Source: Saccharum officinarum (lineage: Eukaryota; Streptophyta; Magnoliopsida; Poales; Poaceae). From it: DNA of 64,000 nt. A program made the position numbers and the translations under genes. Of the stretch, positions 10,564-22,080 are shown one piece after another (the stretch's first letter is position 1; each line of letters starts with the position of its first letter). Under the pieces are notes generated by a model. It saw only the letters and a list, made by a program, of their open reading frames with translations. It searched no databases and was not told the origin of the DNA. The DNA is taken from positions 5,803,451 to 5,867,450 of the forward strand of contig CM036209.1 of the NCBI GenBank assembly GCA_020631735.1, in the 5' to 3' direction.

Positions 10564-12969
10564 CCTTGAGTTCAGGATTTTAAGCATGACTAATTTCCAG
10601 TTATGATTGAACGACTCTGATGGCAGTTTGGCACAATATTATGAAAAGGTTCCCATTGAATATATGCCTGCTAATTAAAAACAGAGCAAGCTCGTATCTT
10701 CTTACAATTCATTGTATATAACTAGTGGATCTTCATGAACTGTGTGTAAACTGTGTGCAATAATACATTTGTGGTTGCCAATAGCCAAATTAGAGAGAGT
10801 GGGAAAAAAACGCACTCTGTATGTATCTGAAGGCATGAGCGACACTTGATCAAACCATATGACTCCCCTTTTGGAAGTTGTTAGATCAAGACGTGAAGTT
10901 CTACATGTCCCATGAGCTAATAGTTGCAGTTCTACCCTTGTCCAGTTTGACACGTCAATATCTCTGCAACAGTCAACATGCAATTACATCATTTAGCAAG
11001 GAAAAAAGAACAAACTCAAAAATATTATCCATGTTGGGGAAAAGATACATATTGTATAGAAGCTGATGCTAGGTTTTCCAATGCATGTGAAGGTCTTGAA
11101 CAAGTGAGTGAAGCTGTCAACTCCACAGATTCTAGTGATCTGACATACATGACTAGATTATAGGTTTTCCCCTCTTCTATGTTCTGTAAAATAAAATGGT
11201 CAGGATCTTCATAAAACCATATGTCCCTAAGTGGAAAATGGAAATGAAGAAAAATCGTAGCATTGGTTCAAAGGATGTGAGGGTTATCCATTAGATAGGC
11301 TCTTGAAAGCTGTCATTTCCCATAAAAGAATCCACATGAATATTATCATACTTTCTTCAAAAGAAAAAAGTATTATCATACCATGCTCCAGAATCCCGGG
11401 TTGTAAATGCCAATGCCCCCAGTTCGGCACTTGTCACAGAGAACCTCCATTCTTAGAGCAACAATATTTCTAGTGAAACAGGAGACAGGTTCAGTCGTCA
11501 CGTATATGGAAGACTCATCTCCAATGATGTTCCATGGGTCTATGTTTGAAGGGGTGTGGGGCCCTCCAGCTTCAAAACCTAAAGGATAAATTATGTCACA
11601 GTGAGTTAATGCTAATACTCAAAGTCCCAAATATTAGTGGCAGTTATAAAAGAAAAAATATAAAAAAAATTCTTCTACTGTTCTACGGTTTAATACTGAA
11701 CTTTAGCGTATTTAGTTAAGAAATAGAACTGAGGTAATTTTTTTAGACCAAAGGCTTTTTAGCCCTGCTTATATTGAAAGAAAAAGGTAACTGCTGGGGA
11801 TACTAGCTTACACTTGAAACGTACGATTACAGCAAAAAAGAACTGAGTTAATCAACAAGCAGCATAAAGAATGAGGATAAATAGCACTGTTAACATAACT
11901 TTGTCTAGAATTGTTCTTATGTGCAAGACATGTTATGTGTACAACTTGCACAAGTGGATCAATTTAATGTGTACTTCTATTCACTAAACATCTGCATGTA
12001 TGAAACTATGAACCACTGATATAAGGGACATTTTGGATATATCTTCCTGAGTGCTGACAAGGTGCTGCACAAAATTTAATGAGCACAAACTGTAGTTTTA
12101 CAGCCAAGATTTCAACCTACTATGTATTAATTCCGTTGGAGCAACCAAGTCAGAAACCTGATCAAATGTGCCCGGGTCACTTTGACAGGGAATTTTTCTA
12201 AACAGCATATATAAAAGCTAAGAGTAACAGTAGTACCTCTGTTGCTAACAAGCTCCTCCCAGATTCCACCTGCTCCAGCATGGTTGATCTCCTATAATAT
12301 TCACTGATTTAATTATCACGAATTGATAGAGGATAATCTTGAATATCATGATTTTTCTTCTTGTTATGTTGCAGTGAAAATTGAAAGAACTGTTGTGCAC
12401 AAGCACAAGTAGTTTTGACTGCTTCCTTGTTCCAGCATGTAAGGGCAGATAAAATTTCATGACATTCATGAAAGAAAGAAATTTTGAAATAAGATGTGCA
12501 AAAACATGGACATGAACATGAAATGTCACTATGTAGTTTGTACTTAATGAGTGCACTGCAGAGTGAACAAATGCTAGAGGCCTAGAACCTCAGATGCCAT
12601 ACTAATTATTCCTTGTAACTGTAAAATAGAAAAACATGACAAGCTAACTAATTCTCCTGGGTTGACTAACTTGTATGTTCACTGGGACTCCAATTTCTAA
12701 AGCCCATACGTCGAACTGGTGTAATCAGAAGAATTCACGAGACGGTATGTATAGAAGCATAAGATCTTTTGTTGCAATAAATGCAGAAATGGGTGGATTA
12801 TGAGTCCAAATAACGTTTCAGGGATTTTCCTTTGGACCCACCAGGAAGCATCAACATCAAGTGTTGCTGATTGCGTCCATCCATGTTCTGTGGCAGCACC
12901 TCTGCAGGTCACCGAGAAGAGAAGGAAGGAGCAGAGGATGGCGCAGGAGTAGACTTGCTTGGAACCCAT

Positions 12970-14101
12970 AAGCGCACCTGTGCTACGCACAACAATCCAA
13001 TAAAACGCTAGCTCAGTAAGGTTATCAATCGCATGCATAAAGGACAAATCCTCAGCAAGCAGAAGATGAAATCGCCAAGGCGTGTCACCTGCAGAAGAAA
13101 CTCGCTCAAGTGTGCAGTGCTGTGGAAGGACGCCATGGTGCTTTAAGTAGGCAAAATGGCGCCAGAAGCCGAGAAGCGTTGGGCGAGGGAGGGAGGACTG
13201 GCAGTGGCAGAGGAGGGCGAGGACCCTCATGTCAGGGACGTTGCACTGGGCTCCCTCTCTTCTACTGCATGCATGTGTGTAAACTGTAAACAGTGTGGCA
13301 ACCAACACACAAGAAAAACAATTAAACACAAACAATTCACGTTGATATTATTAAAACGAGAATTGTCTCTTTTTTTTTACAGAGGGAGTAAGTTTTTTTT
13401 TTTGAGAGAAACAGAGGGAGTAAATTGTATGTATGCCGAGAATAGAGTGACATTGGTCCTGGCCCAGGCCCATCTCTCTTGTATGTTTTGTATGAATGTT
13501 CCCATGGGTCCTCCGAAGATTCTCTGCCCTTCGAGGCTCGGGCCTTGACGAATCGTTATCTTTGTTTTTGAAAACAGGATTAAGAAAGTCAAATACATAA
13601 GATATACAATTAACAATAACGACAACAACAAACACCTATCCACACAATGAAAACGACCATAAACAAAGTACCCACACAATGAAAACGACCATCAGTTGCA
13701 TTTCTCCGATCCTAGGCACACAGAAAATGCACGTTGTCAAAAAAAAAAAGACATGCATGCTGCGGACTCTGCAATTGCAAATTTGTATTAACTGTGGCAG
13801 CGTGAGCACTCAGGAAGGAAGGACACCATGCAAGGAGCTTCATAAGTTACACATATAGACATGGCCTGTCGCCATGGACGCCAGGGTGACGTGGCCCAAG
13901 TCTCTCTACTAATGACAGAGTAGTAATCATCAAATCAGAGTGTGTTACATATGCAACCAACATTATTCAAAAATATACTCTCTCCGTAAGTCTGAAATTG
14001 TACTGTGCCTTATTTATGTTACGACAGAAAAAAAACTACTCAGCAACAATAATTCATCAATACTTTCAGCTTGTTCGGAGGTTGTTTTTCTGTTAATTAA
14101 C
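12970..14101. other. Promoter-side intergenic region of the GH51 pseudogene
   Basis: Just upstream (rightwards) of the GH51 start is transcribed-looking leader sequence (to about 13160). Beyond it are low-complexity T-runs with the repeated phrase ACAGAGGGAGTAA (13380 and 13411), typical of degenerate MITEs, and a short direct repeat of ACACAATGAAAACGACCAT (near 13645 and 13674). No gene is seen. Confidence 0.5.
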
Positions 14102-14860
14102 TAGGGATGAAAACGAAAATGATAATTTCTGATTTTCGGAAGTCGTTTTCGAGTTTTTTCCGATTTTTAGGCCTAAACGAAAATGGTAGTGATAATCGAA
14201 AAAATGAAAATAAAAACGATAAAATTAATCGAAAACGAAAGCGAAAACGATTTTGCCCTCTTCCGACCGTTTTCGAAGATTACCGTATTTAGCCGGTAAT
14301 TTACCGTTAGTAGCTACCGATTCAAAGTATTTTAGGTCTGGTTGGCCCACATCTAAGCATCCCATCTGCACATGCAACCATATAAAGCAAATATCTTTTT
14401 GGAAAGGAACTATACGGCAAGTATTTCATCTGTATAGGAACAAGATGGCAATCAGTCAATCATGTACTGCATCTTAATCCTAGCTGGTTACCACGAACAC
14501 GAATGAAATCTAGGTTTTAGCTTGTTTCAGACCAAATATGGTGTGAACCGTGGTTTGTGCTTGTGGTCTTGTCAATTGTGGCTTTATTTATTTCTATTGT
14601 CATGTGAGATAGGTCGAGTTTATGGCTCTTCTCATGTTCTACAGTTTGGCGTGTTTATCGTTTTTTAGATATTGTTCTCATGGATTCCGATCATTATCGA
14701 TATATTTTTCGATCGACTACTATCGTTTTCAAAATTACCGGAATGTCGGTGTCGTATTCGTTTCCGACAATATCGTATCGATTTCGTTTTCGAGAAAAAA
14801 AATGTGAAAATAAAAGTGATTTGACCTCCTATCGATCGTTTCCGACCATTTTCATCCCTA
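14102..14860. mobile_element. hAT-like non-autonomous element, 759 bp
   Basis: Ends TAGGGATGAAAACG and, reverse-complemented, TAGGGATGAAAATGG are flanked by a perfect 8-bp duplication TAATTAAC (14094-14101 and 14861-14868). Both subterminal regions are full of CGAAAAC/GTTTTCG motifs. No transposase is encoded. A related shorter copy lies near 39158-39426. Confidence 0.9.
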
Positions 14861-14868
14861 TAATTAAC

Positions 14869-15810
14869 CATATATATACACACATTTGTGTCACAAAACT
14901 GGTATTATTATTATATTCTTATTGTTGGACAGACACCCAGAATAATTCAGGCATCGGAGTTATCCCTGTAATGAGTTTTTCTTACAACAACACATATTAT
15001 TTATATTAATTAAAACATGATATAAACATCGTGGGAAAAGCTTTCCCAGGTTACAGAGCAAGGTATTGTAGAAGGAACCGTTCAACTGCAACTGCTGACA
15101 TAGGTGATCTTTTCGTGAGGGGCGCGGGGCTTGAGAGTGGCCATGATCAAAACATTAAGGTCCTCGTTCTCGCACTCCGATAGCATAGCCTGCGCTCCCC
15201 TCGACTGTCTGATTGGCCTATGTATATACAATCTTGAGCCATAGATAAAATGTGAGCTTCGCTGGACTCAAGAAAATAGTTCGACAATCATCAGTGTCAA
15301 ATCTGAGGACCTGCATCAACACATCAACGGTTGTTGGAGCTCAACCCGAATACCAATAGCTGTGTCATGTCTGTAGAGTAATAGAGCAGAACAATAAAGA
15401 AAGACATGCAGAGCATGTGCAACACGACAGCCATACTGAAGAACTCTGACTCCGAGCAGTGGCGAATCTAGGCTAGAAGACCATCGAGGTCTTCTTTGAA
15501 AATAGATGGGTTATTTGGAACTATCAACACTATATACAATATTTTCTCGTTGGAATTCAAAAAATCATCGGGGTCGGCTGGACCTTTATACTGTAGCTCC
15601 ACCCTCCGAGGGACCTTGATCTTCCGTGGTGGAGGGCGCGTGTCCGGGTGTTGAGCAGCATCGTGGGAAAATAGCCGATTTGTTGAGCAGCATCGCCGCG
15701 GCTGCCCGGGTGTTGGCCGCCGTGTGCTGGTCTGCACAGGTGAGCCCTGAGCGAGACCTCGCGCCGCTCTGCCGTCTGCCCTCTGCAAACCACGGCGAAG
15801 GCATCGGGAC
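14869..15810. other. Intergenic stretch between the hAT-like element and the GRC3-like pseudogene
   Basis: A minus-strand coding-like run near 15190-15060 (LSECENEDLNVLIMATLKP, ending in a stop) looks protein-coding, but I cannot assign it. A TE-like sequence (GCAGTGGCGAATCTAGG at 15458) is followed by GC-rich leader sequence of the kinase-like pseudogene. Confidence 0.4.
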
Positions 15811-17799
15811 ATGGCCGGCGCCCGCGCGACGCCGATGCGGGCACCGCCGCGGTCGTCTTCCCCGGCGCCCCGCACCGAGGCGGTAGTCCCGCCGGACTGG
15901 GCCTCCGCTGTATCAACCGTCTCCTCCCACCCCACGCCCCCCCGGTGTGGTCGTCGTGTGCGGGCCCAAGAACAGCGGCAAGTCCACCTTCTCTCGCGTC
16001 CTCCTCAACGCGCTGCTCCCCAGGCAAGCCACCACCACAACCGTGATGAGTGACGACTCCGTTGGTTATGCTGGTGCTCCTCTTAACTGATGGTGTCGTG
16101 GTGCTTTGCAGGCACGGTAAGGTTGGTTATCTGGACACCGACGTGGGGCAGCCACAGTTCGGGCCGCCGGGGTGCCTCTCGTTCCATGTCCTCCACGAAG
16201 CTACCGCAGGTTAGAAACATACGCGTGTGCCGGATTGGGCTCTAGTGCTGGTGATTTTTTTTCCCCAAATGCGGCAGTAATCTTTGGTTCATTCGTCACT
16301 GACAAGATGATTTTTTTTGGCTTTTGTGCAGATTTGCTGAACACAACTCTACGGGAAGCTGAAAGTTGTAAGATTTCTCCTCTCTTTTGTTTTTTTTGTA
16401 TATATTAATAAAGTTGTGATTAGATGGTAGTGTAGCAGTGTGGTAATTTCACTGGATTTCTTCACTTCAGGATTTGTATACAATTTCTATTGTGTGATTT
16501 TTTCGTCTGTTTATTACTGAAACAGTTGTAGTGTGTTAGCACGACCATGTAACTTGTAAGGTTTTGCCAGAGCGAATGTTTTGTTTTGATATTTCCAAAC
16601 TTATGTTATCCCTGCTTGGGTTTCACTAATGCCATTTACAAATTCGATTAGGTGCTACTTCTTCAGTGACATTTCTTCAAAAAAGGGATCCAGAAGCATA
16701 TCTGAATTTCCTATTCCATTTGTACGACTACTTTATTGGAAAATATCGATGCGATGAGAATGAAATGTAATTGTCAATACTCCTGGTTGGGTAAAAGGTA
16801 TCTCTTAGTCATTTAAGGGCTGATTTGCTTTGTCTTAACACATACTTGTTTCAGTGGAAATCTTACATTTTCTTTTTTGTATTTTTATTTATGCAGGTGC
16901 TGGTTTTGATATACTCGTAGAGATGCTAAGGTATGTCTGCCCCACAATAATTGTCCAGATACGCATCACAATGCAGAGCAAGAATCTCCCTGATGGAGTG
17001 TTTTGGCTAGATGGTGGGCAAACAGGACCTAAGATGGTTAACATAGATGCTGCATTCCATGATGCCTCGAATAGATCGTAAGTAACTTTTTTCAGTTAGA
17101 AATTCAGAAACTGATATAGTTGTCCTCGTACTTGGAAAATATATAAGTAGGCTCATACCTAAGAGCATTAAGCCATTTATCTCTGGTTGTACTCAGACCT
17201 GTACCTGCACCATTCGAAGATACTTGCATTGGGGAAGTTTACATGTTCTCGACCAGAGTTGACCGGATAATTCATTCCACATTTAGCTATCAGTTTTCCT
17301 TGCTATGCTTTGACTCTTATCTATTTAGGACTGAAAGAATGCCAACCTTTTGTCTGAATCCTTGTGTGGCTTTGGTGATCAGGATGATTGTTTTCTAGTC
17401 ACATTTGTGTTGCTATCTGTTTATAACTTCGCTTCTGCAAGTATCTTGTTTCAAAGAGATAACCATTATGTAAACTCAATACTCTGTTCCATACTCTTAG
17501 GATGCATTAGCTTGCTCACAGACTGCAGTTGATGAGTTTATAGGCATTTTTTTTGGGAAAAATTGCTAACAGGAGCTTCTAACGAAGCAAACACTAACAT
17601 CATCTCTATATTGGCAAGGTTGTTAATTCAGAAAGATTCATGTGGAATGCGTGAACGCCGACTTGTGGAGTAGTTGAAGCAATGTTTTCGAAGCAACATA
17701 TCTGTATCCACTAATAAGGAGCTTGCTTATGCCCTAGCTTCACTTCCACCTTATCAAGTACCATTTTTAGATGGTGCAGTTGTGCATCTTCATTGTGAG
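15811..17799 (+). pseudogene. Polynucleotide 5'-hydroxyl-kinase GRC3/NOL9 homologue, degenerate
   Basis: GRC3/NOL9 kinases phosphorylate 5'-OH RNA ends during pre-rRNA (ITS2) processing in the nucleolus. Six exons are visible: 15811-16023 with Walker A (VVVVCGPKNSGKSTFSR), 16112-16209 (KVGYLDTDVGQPQFGPPGC), 16332-16365 (DLLNTTLREAE), 16652-16797 (CYFFSDIS...VIVNTPGWVK), 16897-17077 (GFDILVEMLRYVCPTIIVQI) and 17619-17799 (QKDSCGMRERRL...NKELAYALASLPPYQVPF). Lesions: a frameshift before the Walker A motif, an extra A near 16677-16683, a small deletion before the NTPGW segment, a TAG at 17671 in place of a codon after VE, and loss of everything after 17799. The first intron uses a GC donor (CAG|GCAAGC). 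The gene diverges from the GH51 gene on its left. Confidence 0.88.
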
Positions 17800-18019
17800 G
17801 TCAGTTCTTTCCATTGCTTCTATATTTGTTTACATTTTCCAGAGTTCGGATTTCAATGAATGTTTAGTCTCTTGCCTTCCATTCCTATGAGGAAATGTCC
17901 AGGATTAAGGCACCTGAAGCTGAAAATTCCGTGGACAAACATATAAATTATTTCTACTTATAAACCAAGTTTCAAACAAATGATTATAGATAGAGATGTG
18001 AGTATATAAAATAGTATCC
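17800..18019. other. Tail of the GRC3-like pseudogene, no further exon found
   Basis: AT-rich sequence after the last recognisable exon. I find no continuation of the kinase reading frame before the LINE remnant begins. Confidence 0.45.
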
Positions 18020-18800
18020 CTTTTTTTTCTCCATCACGCAAAAGGTTTGTGCGTCTTTGTATTAAGGTAGAGAAAACGTTTAATACAACACGCCTTAGCG
18101 GGGCCCTAGGGGGTCAAATGAGTTATACATGGACACTCAGACCCTCCCTAGTGTTTACATTGGGCACTGATCAACCCGAAATATGGTGCCAGCTAGGAGG
18201 CCTACGGACAGGCTGCCAAGCGGCGGCGGCGCTGCTTGCGCGCGCCCACATCACTGTCCAGTGGGAACAACCCACGAAGCGTCTGCATATTACCGGGGTC
18301 ACCGCTGAAGATTTCTTCGTACGCTTTCATGGCTGACTTGGACGGAGACGACATCCCGCTAGTTAGTCCTAGATGCTTCAAGACAAGGTGCTCACCTCGC
18401 TTGGACGCCGGGATATGTGACATGCTCTGCGCCGCTGTCCGCTTGCTCCTCTTGGGGAGCATGGGCGGTGCACGTCCGCCGTGGGCCGTACCATCTCCGG
18501 GCAACTCCAGGAGAGGCGGCTCCCCCGCCTTTGTGATTCGCTCAGTGAAGCTCTTGAGATGTCTGTTAGCTGAGGTCGTCTGAGGAGATGGAGAGCGGTT
18601 GACGTCGTCCGTGGCGGCCACGACCGTCGTGTGTCCTAGTGTGGCTGCTCCGACCAATGCTGGGTCTGGGTGTGTCTTGGCATCCGCGGCGCCGGGCTAT
18701 CCCCCGTGGCGGCGTGGCTTGTGGCGGTCCTTGCACAGGTGACACTGGACGCGTAATTCACTGGGCAGCCTTCGCCGGAGAACAAGTGTCCACCCGGGAT
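18020..18800 (-). mobile_element. LINE remnant without ORF2
   Basis: On the minus strand a LINE 3' end is visible: a TTAATACAAAGACGCACAAA-type tail followed by TTTTGCGTGATGGAG and an A-run (18031-18020). About 130 bp upstream, instead of ORF2, there is the C-terminal part of an ORF1-like protein (18657-18202). The right (5') limit is uncertain and abuts an LTR fragment. Confidence 0.65.
18202..18657 (-). pseudogene. C-terminal part of a LINE ORF1 (gag-like) protein
   Basis: The frame is open for about 150 codons and contains KRSKRTAAQSMSHIPASKRG and MKAYEEIFSGDPGNMQTLRG. This resembles the C-terminal segment of grass LINE ORF1 / gag-like proteins, with a short basic RR-S-R motif, a small helical block and a tail ending at 'LF'. 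A Cys/His-rich stretch just upstream (QCHLCKDRHKPRRH) resembles a zinc knuckle. No ATG starts the open frame, so it is a fragment. Assignment rests on family resemblance recalled from other grass elements. Confidence 0.5.
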
Positions 18801-19314
18801 GCATCCTGACTAGAGAGTATGCATTAGGGTTTCAGGATGACTCTAGGGACGGGGTGCATGCCTGTATTTATAGCACTAGGGGTGCAACGTGAGCCCTTAG
18901 ATCAAACCGACTTGAAGGACGGCGTGGATACAATCCTAGGAGGCGGTGGAGGAAGCTTCTGGAAGCGGACTGCCAGGTGGGGCCACAGGGGGCGGGGCGG
19001 CCTCCCCCATGGGCCGGGCGGCCTGCTACAGTGGCCTCTCGGCCCACGCTTCGTTATGGTGTCTTCTGGAACCTTCTAGAGTTGTCTTTTGCAGTTTTCG
19101 CAGATAGAATTACTTGTTGCCGTCGGGTGGCTTGTTTGGGGTGTATGATAGTGGTCCTGGGGCTGTTTTCTGAATAAATCCTCTTGCATACAAATATTCA
19201 CCAAAGCTCGTGGAATTCATTAGCTTAAACCCCTATACCTATGTTTGGTGATGGAATTAAGTATATATGCAGGTTATGTTGACGATTTATATTTGATGTT
19301 AGTGATTGTCAACA
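18800..19314 (-). repeat. LTR fragment in minus orientation
   Basis: On the minus strand the sequence begins TGTTGACAATCA at 19314 and reaches a TATA box at 18872-18865. The + strand end GTCAACA and an abrupt change into coding sequence at 19315 mark an insertion boundary. The inner end is blurred by the LINE remnant. A related LTR end occurs at 51370-51546. Confidence 0.55.
18865..18872 (-). promoter_or_regulatory. TATA box of a minus-oriented LTR
   Basis: The minus strand reads CTATAAATACAGGC and is followed by a leader with a typical LTR R/U5 look. It belongs to the LTR fragment ending at 19314. Confidence 0.5.
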
Positions 19315-20628
19315 GATGCCAAATTTTTCACCATTTGGAAAGCCGTTGGGTGGGAGAACGTTGATCCCATTTGGGAAGAAGGTTCTCGCCTCCTAACAAT
19401 TCAATTTTTATGCTCCTTGCAAGAAGTTGACAATGGTATTACTTTCCGCTTATTTGAAATAGAATATTTTGTTTCATGGAATGATCTCAGCTTGCACCTA
19501 GGTTTTAACAAAAGATGTTCAATTGATCTTGACCATTTTCTCAAAGGTCTTAATCGTCATAAATTTTGGGGAGAGATTTCGAGTCAAGTAGTTGTTGGCA
19601 AGTTTTCACCTCGCAATGCTAATATTCAACATCCTGCTTTAAGGTTCATGCATCGTTGGATTGCTATTACTTTGTTTCCTAGCCAAGATATTGGATGTGT
19701 TAGAAATGATGAATTAAAATTGCACTATGCCATTGTTAAGAAAATTAAAGTTGCTCCTGTGAAAGAAATGTTTAATCATTGGTTAGAAACTTTCAAGGTC
19801 TCAACTTCAATTTCTTGCACATCCCTTGTAACATGCATTGCCACCAATATTGGTGCATTGGAGGGAAAAGATGTTGTTTACATTTCTACCCCACGCATTA
19901 TTAATGATGAGCATTACTTGATGCAAGGGCATCATTTGAAATATAATGCCACAGGAGACCTTGTGTTTTATGTCCCTAGATATACAAATGAGATCCGGTT
20001 ACCTAACCCACAACTTCATTTGTATAAGAGCTACGAGCTAACCTTTGATCTTAAGACACAAGGGGCTCGTAGGAGTAGTGTTTCTGGCAGAATGACACAG
20101 AGCAGGGCTAGGAATGAAGCAGCATCCAGCTCCCAGCAGCAGCCACCACACTCCCCAGTCGTCAAGCATCCGATGTACCATGCGGGGTGGGCTCCAGCTG
20201 GGTACGTACCAGGGTTCATTCCAGGGTACAACTGCTGGGATCAACCCTCACAACAGCATGAGGCTGGAGGATCAGGCTGGCAGAGCATGGATAGTACCGA
20301 GTGGGAGCTGGGCAGGCAATGGCAGCCTGACCACTCCTCTGACTCCGAGGGGCTACCTCCACCGGTCATGCCACGACAGTCCGTCTCAGACAGTCGCGAG
20401 CTTGACACCATCAACACTCGGATCAGAGGACTGGAGATCCGCACAGGTGAGATTCAAAATATGCTTAACACTCACTTGCCGGATACGACACAGTGGCACC
20501 AACAGCAGCAGCAGCAGTGGCAGCAGCAGCACCACCAACAAATGATGCAATTGAACGCGCTGCTGAAGCAACAACATGACCAAATGATGGGCTACTGGCA
20601 GCACCTGGGGCACAACCCCGGGCCATAG
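19315..20628 (+). CDS. Retroelement-encoded protein with a Gln-rich C-terminus, 5' truncated
   Basis: An uninterrupted frame of about 437 codons starts right at the LTR junction (no ATG, so its N-terminus is cut) and ends at TAG 20626. The first 250 residues have a folded-protein composition (AVGWENVDPIWEEGSR, HPALRFMHRWIAITLFPSQD, NEIRLPNPQLHLY). The last 180 are Ser/Gln/Pro-rich with poly-Q near 20500-20600. I recall comparable ORFs in grass gypsy elements, of the kind loosely called Athila ORF1-like or env-like, but I cannot give a function. It is followed by an untranslated stretch, a polypurine tract and an LTR, which fits an extra 3' ORF. The intact frame suggests fairly recent insertion or constraint. 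Confidence 0.55.
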   Translation, partial: DAKFFTIWKAVGWENVDPIWEEGSRLLTIQFLCSLQEVDNGITFRLFEIEYFVSWNDLSLHLGFNKRCSIDLDHFLKGLNRHKFWGEISSQVVVGKFSPRNANIQHPALRFMHRWIAITLFPSQDIGCVRNDELKLHYAIVKKIKVAPVKEMFNHWLETFKVSTSISCTSLVTCIATNIGALEGKDVVYISTPRIINDEHYLMQGHHLKYNATGDLVFYVPRYTNEIRLPNPQLHLYKSYELTFDLKTQGARRSSVSGRMTQSRARNEAASSSQQQPPHSPVVKHPMYHAGWAPAGYVPGFIPGYNCWDQPSQQHEAGGSGWQSMDSTEWELGRQWQPDHSSDSEGLPPPVMPRQSVSDSRELDTINTRIRGLEIRTGEIQNMLNTHLPDTTQWHQQQQQQWQQQHHQQMMQLNALLKQQHDQMMGYWQHLGHNPGP

Positions 20629-22080
20629 TCTCGAGCTAGCTTGGGGGAGGACCCTCATACCCGAGGTGACTTGTATCTTGCATTTCTTTCAATTTCATTT
20701 ATCTTGCATTCAAAAAAATGAAAAGACCAAAAAAATGAAATATGCTAAAAAGAACAAAAATATTCATTTCACTCCATGTATGTGCTGTGAATATGTCTTA
20801 GTTCATCTTTGTTGAAATGATAAATAGTTGTTTTGTCTTATATTTCGTCTGTGCCTAGTTTATAATTTAGCTTTCCCCAAGATTTGAGTTTATTGACTAA
20901 AAATGTCTCATCCTAAAAACTTGAAACTTGTGGGCTGCAAATGCATGATCTTAGTCTAAGTTGTTGCGAGATATGATATGGTACAACGGAATTTGCAATG
21001 ACTTTGTTCTCAGAAAAACTTTTCATTTTCAAAATGCTAAAAGTTCAAAAGTTCCTCAATGATGATATATCCTACCAAAGCCATATGATTCTATACATTG
21101 CAAAACTTATACTCATATGTTGCTTGTTATCATGTTGAGCTTTCTCAAATTGTTGTGACCCTTGTTGAGATCCTTTTCATGCACCCATGATCAAGATTCA
21201 CGTACACCCAAATATAAATATGCTGACTCTTACACTAAGAGTTATGCAAAAACATGCCATTTTTGTCCACCAAAAATAAATCAAACTCCATCAATGTGCC
21301 ATGAACCTCTCTCTCTAAAATTCTTCTTTTGCCAAAAAGGAAGTATGGGCCATGCAAAAAAGAAAATAAAGAAGAAATATCCATGCCAAAGAGCATGAGA
21401 CAAAAAAGAAAAAAAAAAGAAGAAAAGAGAAAAAGAGATAGCCCATACTTTCAAAACCAAAGCAAAAGTGAGAGGCATGACAAAGGAGTTCAAAACAAAA
21501 GTTTAAGAATTCCACACACTTGCATGTCTTGATCAAAGTGTATGACTTGCATCTCATTGGATCCAGTTTTTGACTTAGCAAAATTATGCCTTGATCAAAG
21601 TGTATGACTTACATCTCCTTGGATCTGGTTTTTGACTTAGCAAAATTATGTGATGCGAGTATGCCTCGCTTTCGTACCTACACAAAGTTCCACAATATAA
21701 GCCATTTAGTGGTAGAATAAAAAGAAAGGCAATATCAAAAAGTTTTTGGTGAGGATCATACACATATTGAGCGATCCATTTGAGGAACTTAATTTTTGTT
21801 TTGCAAAACTTTCAAAACCTCTGGAAAGAAAGTTGATCAAAGACAAATGATAAGTGATTCGGTGAAACCGTTCTGACTTGCAACCGCCCAAGACTTGGAG
21901 AAAGCTAAAAAGCTCCACAGGCAACAAGATAATAAAGGGTGGATAGAATGCCAAATTATTCAAATCAAGGAAGAAACTTTGTTATAGACATGGCACTTAT
22001 GAAATGTAATTGACATAGTAGCAACTCCTGATCAACAACCAATGTCTTAGCTTTTGCTCAAAGACGAGCAAAGGGTAAGC
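20629..22080 (+). other. Retroelement 3' untranslated region
   Basis: AT-rich sequence between the ORF and the polypurine tract. It contains a direct repeat of the phrase around TGATCAAAGTGTATGACTT (about 21531 and 21592) and purine-rich low-complexity stretches (21370-21440). No other coding signal. Confidence 0.5.

Larger units (their letters stand above)
3645..12969 (-). pseudogene. Alpha-L-arabinofuranosidase (GH51), interrupted and truncated
   Basis: GH51 arabinofuranosidases release arabinose from cell-wall arabinoxylan and arabinan in the apoplast. Eleven exons fit the plant family in order: signal peptide (MGSKQVYSCAILCSFLLF) to ETLFGL (12969-12815); EINHAGAGG (12291-12237); GFEAGG..NPGFWSM (11578-11382); NIEEGKTYN (11183-11049); VSNWTRVELQ..RGVIWFDQVS (10963-10816); GHGFRKEL..LKPRFLRF (9504-9435); GCFVEGD..GPWEERPGHYGDVW (8686-8541); LAEDLGAAPIW (8456-8411); 8316-8264; DVLDSLEFA..VAVGNEDC (4971-4819), where the Glu of GNE is the family acid/base; and NYLKFYKAI..NCDGSSQPL (3762-3645). 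Lesions seen: the exon 1 donor is lost, the exon 5 acceptor is out of phase by 1 nt, the exon 7 donor GT is CT, the exon 8 donor is CC, an 8-bp insertion near 4880-4893 shifts frame, and the LTR element cuts exon 11. The nucleophile part of the catalytic domain is not in the window. Confidence 0.9.

Noticed and set aside
15468..16053. Minus-strand ORFs of 155-156 codons
   Set aside because: They overlap the kinase pseudogene exon on the plus strand, which has clear Walker A homology. The minus frames are composition shadows.
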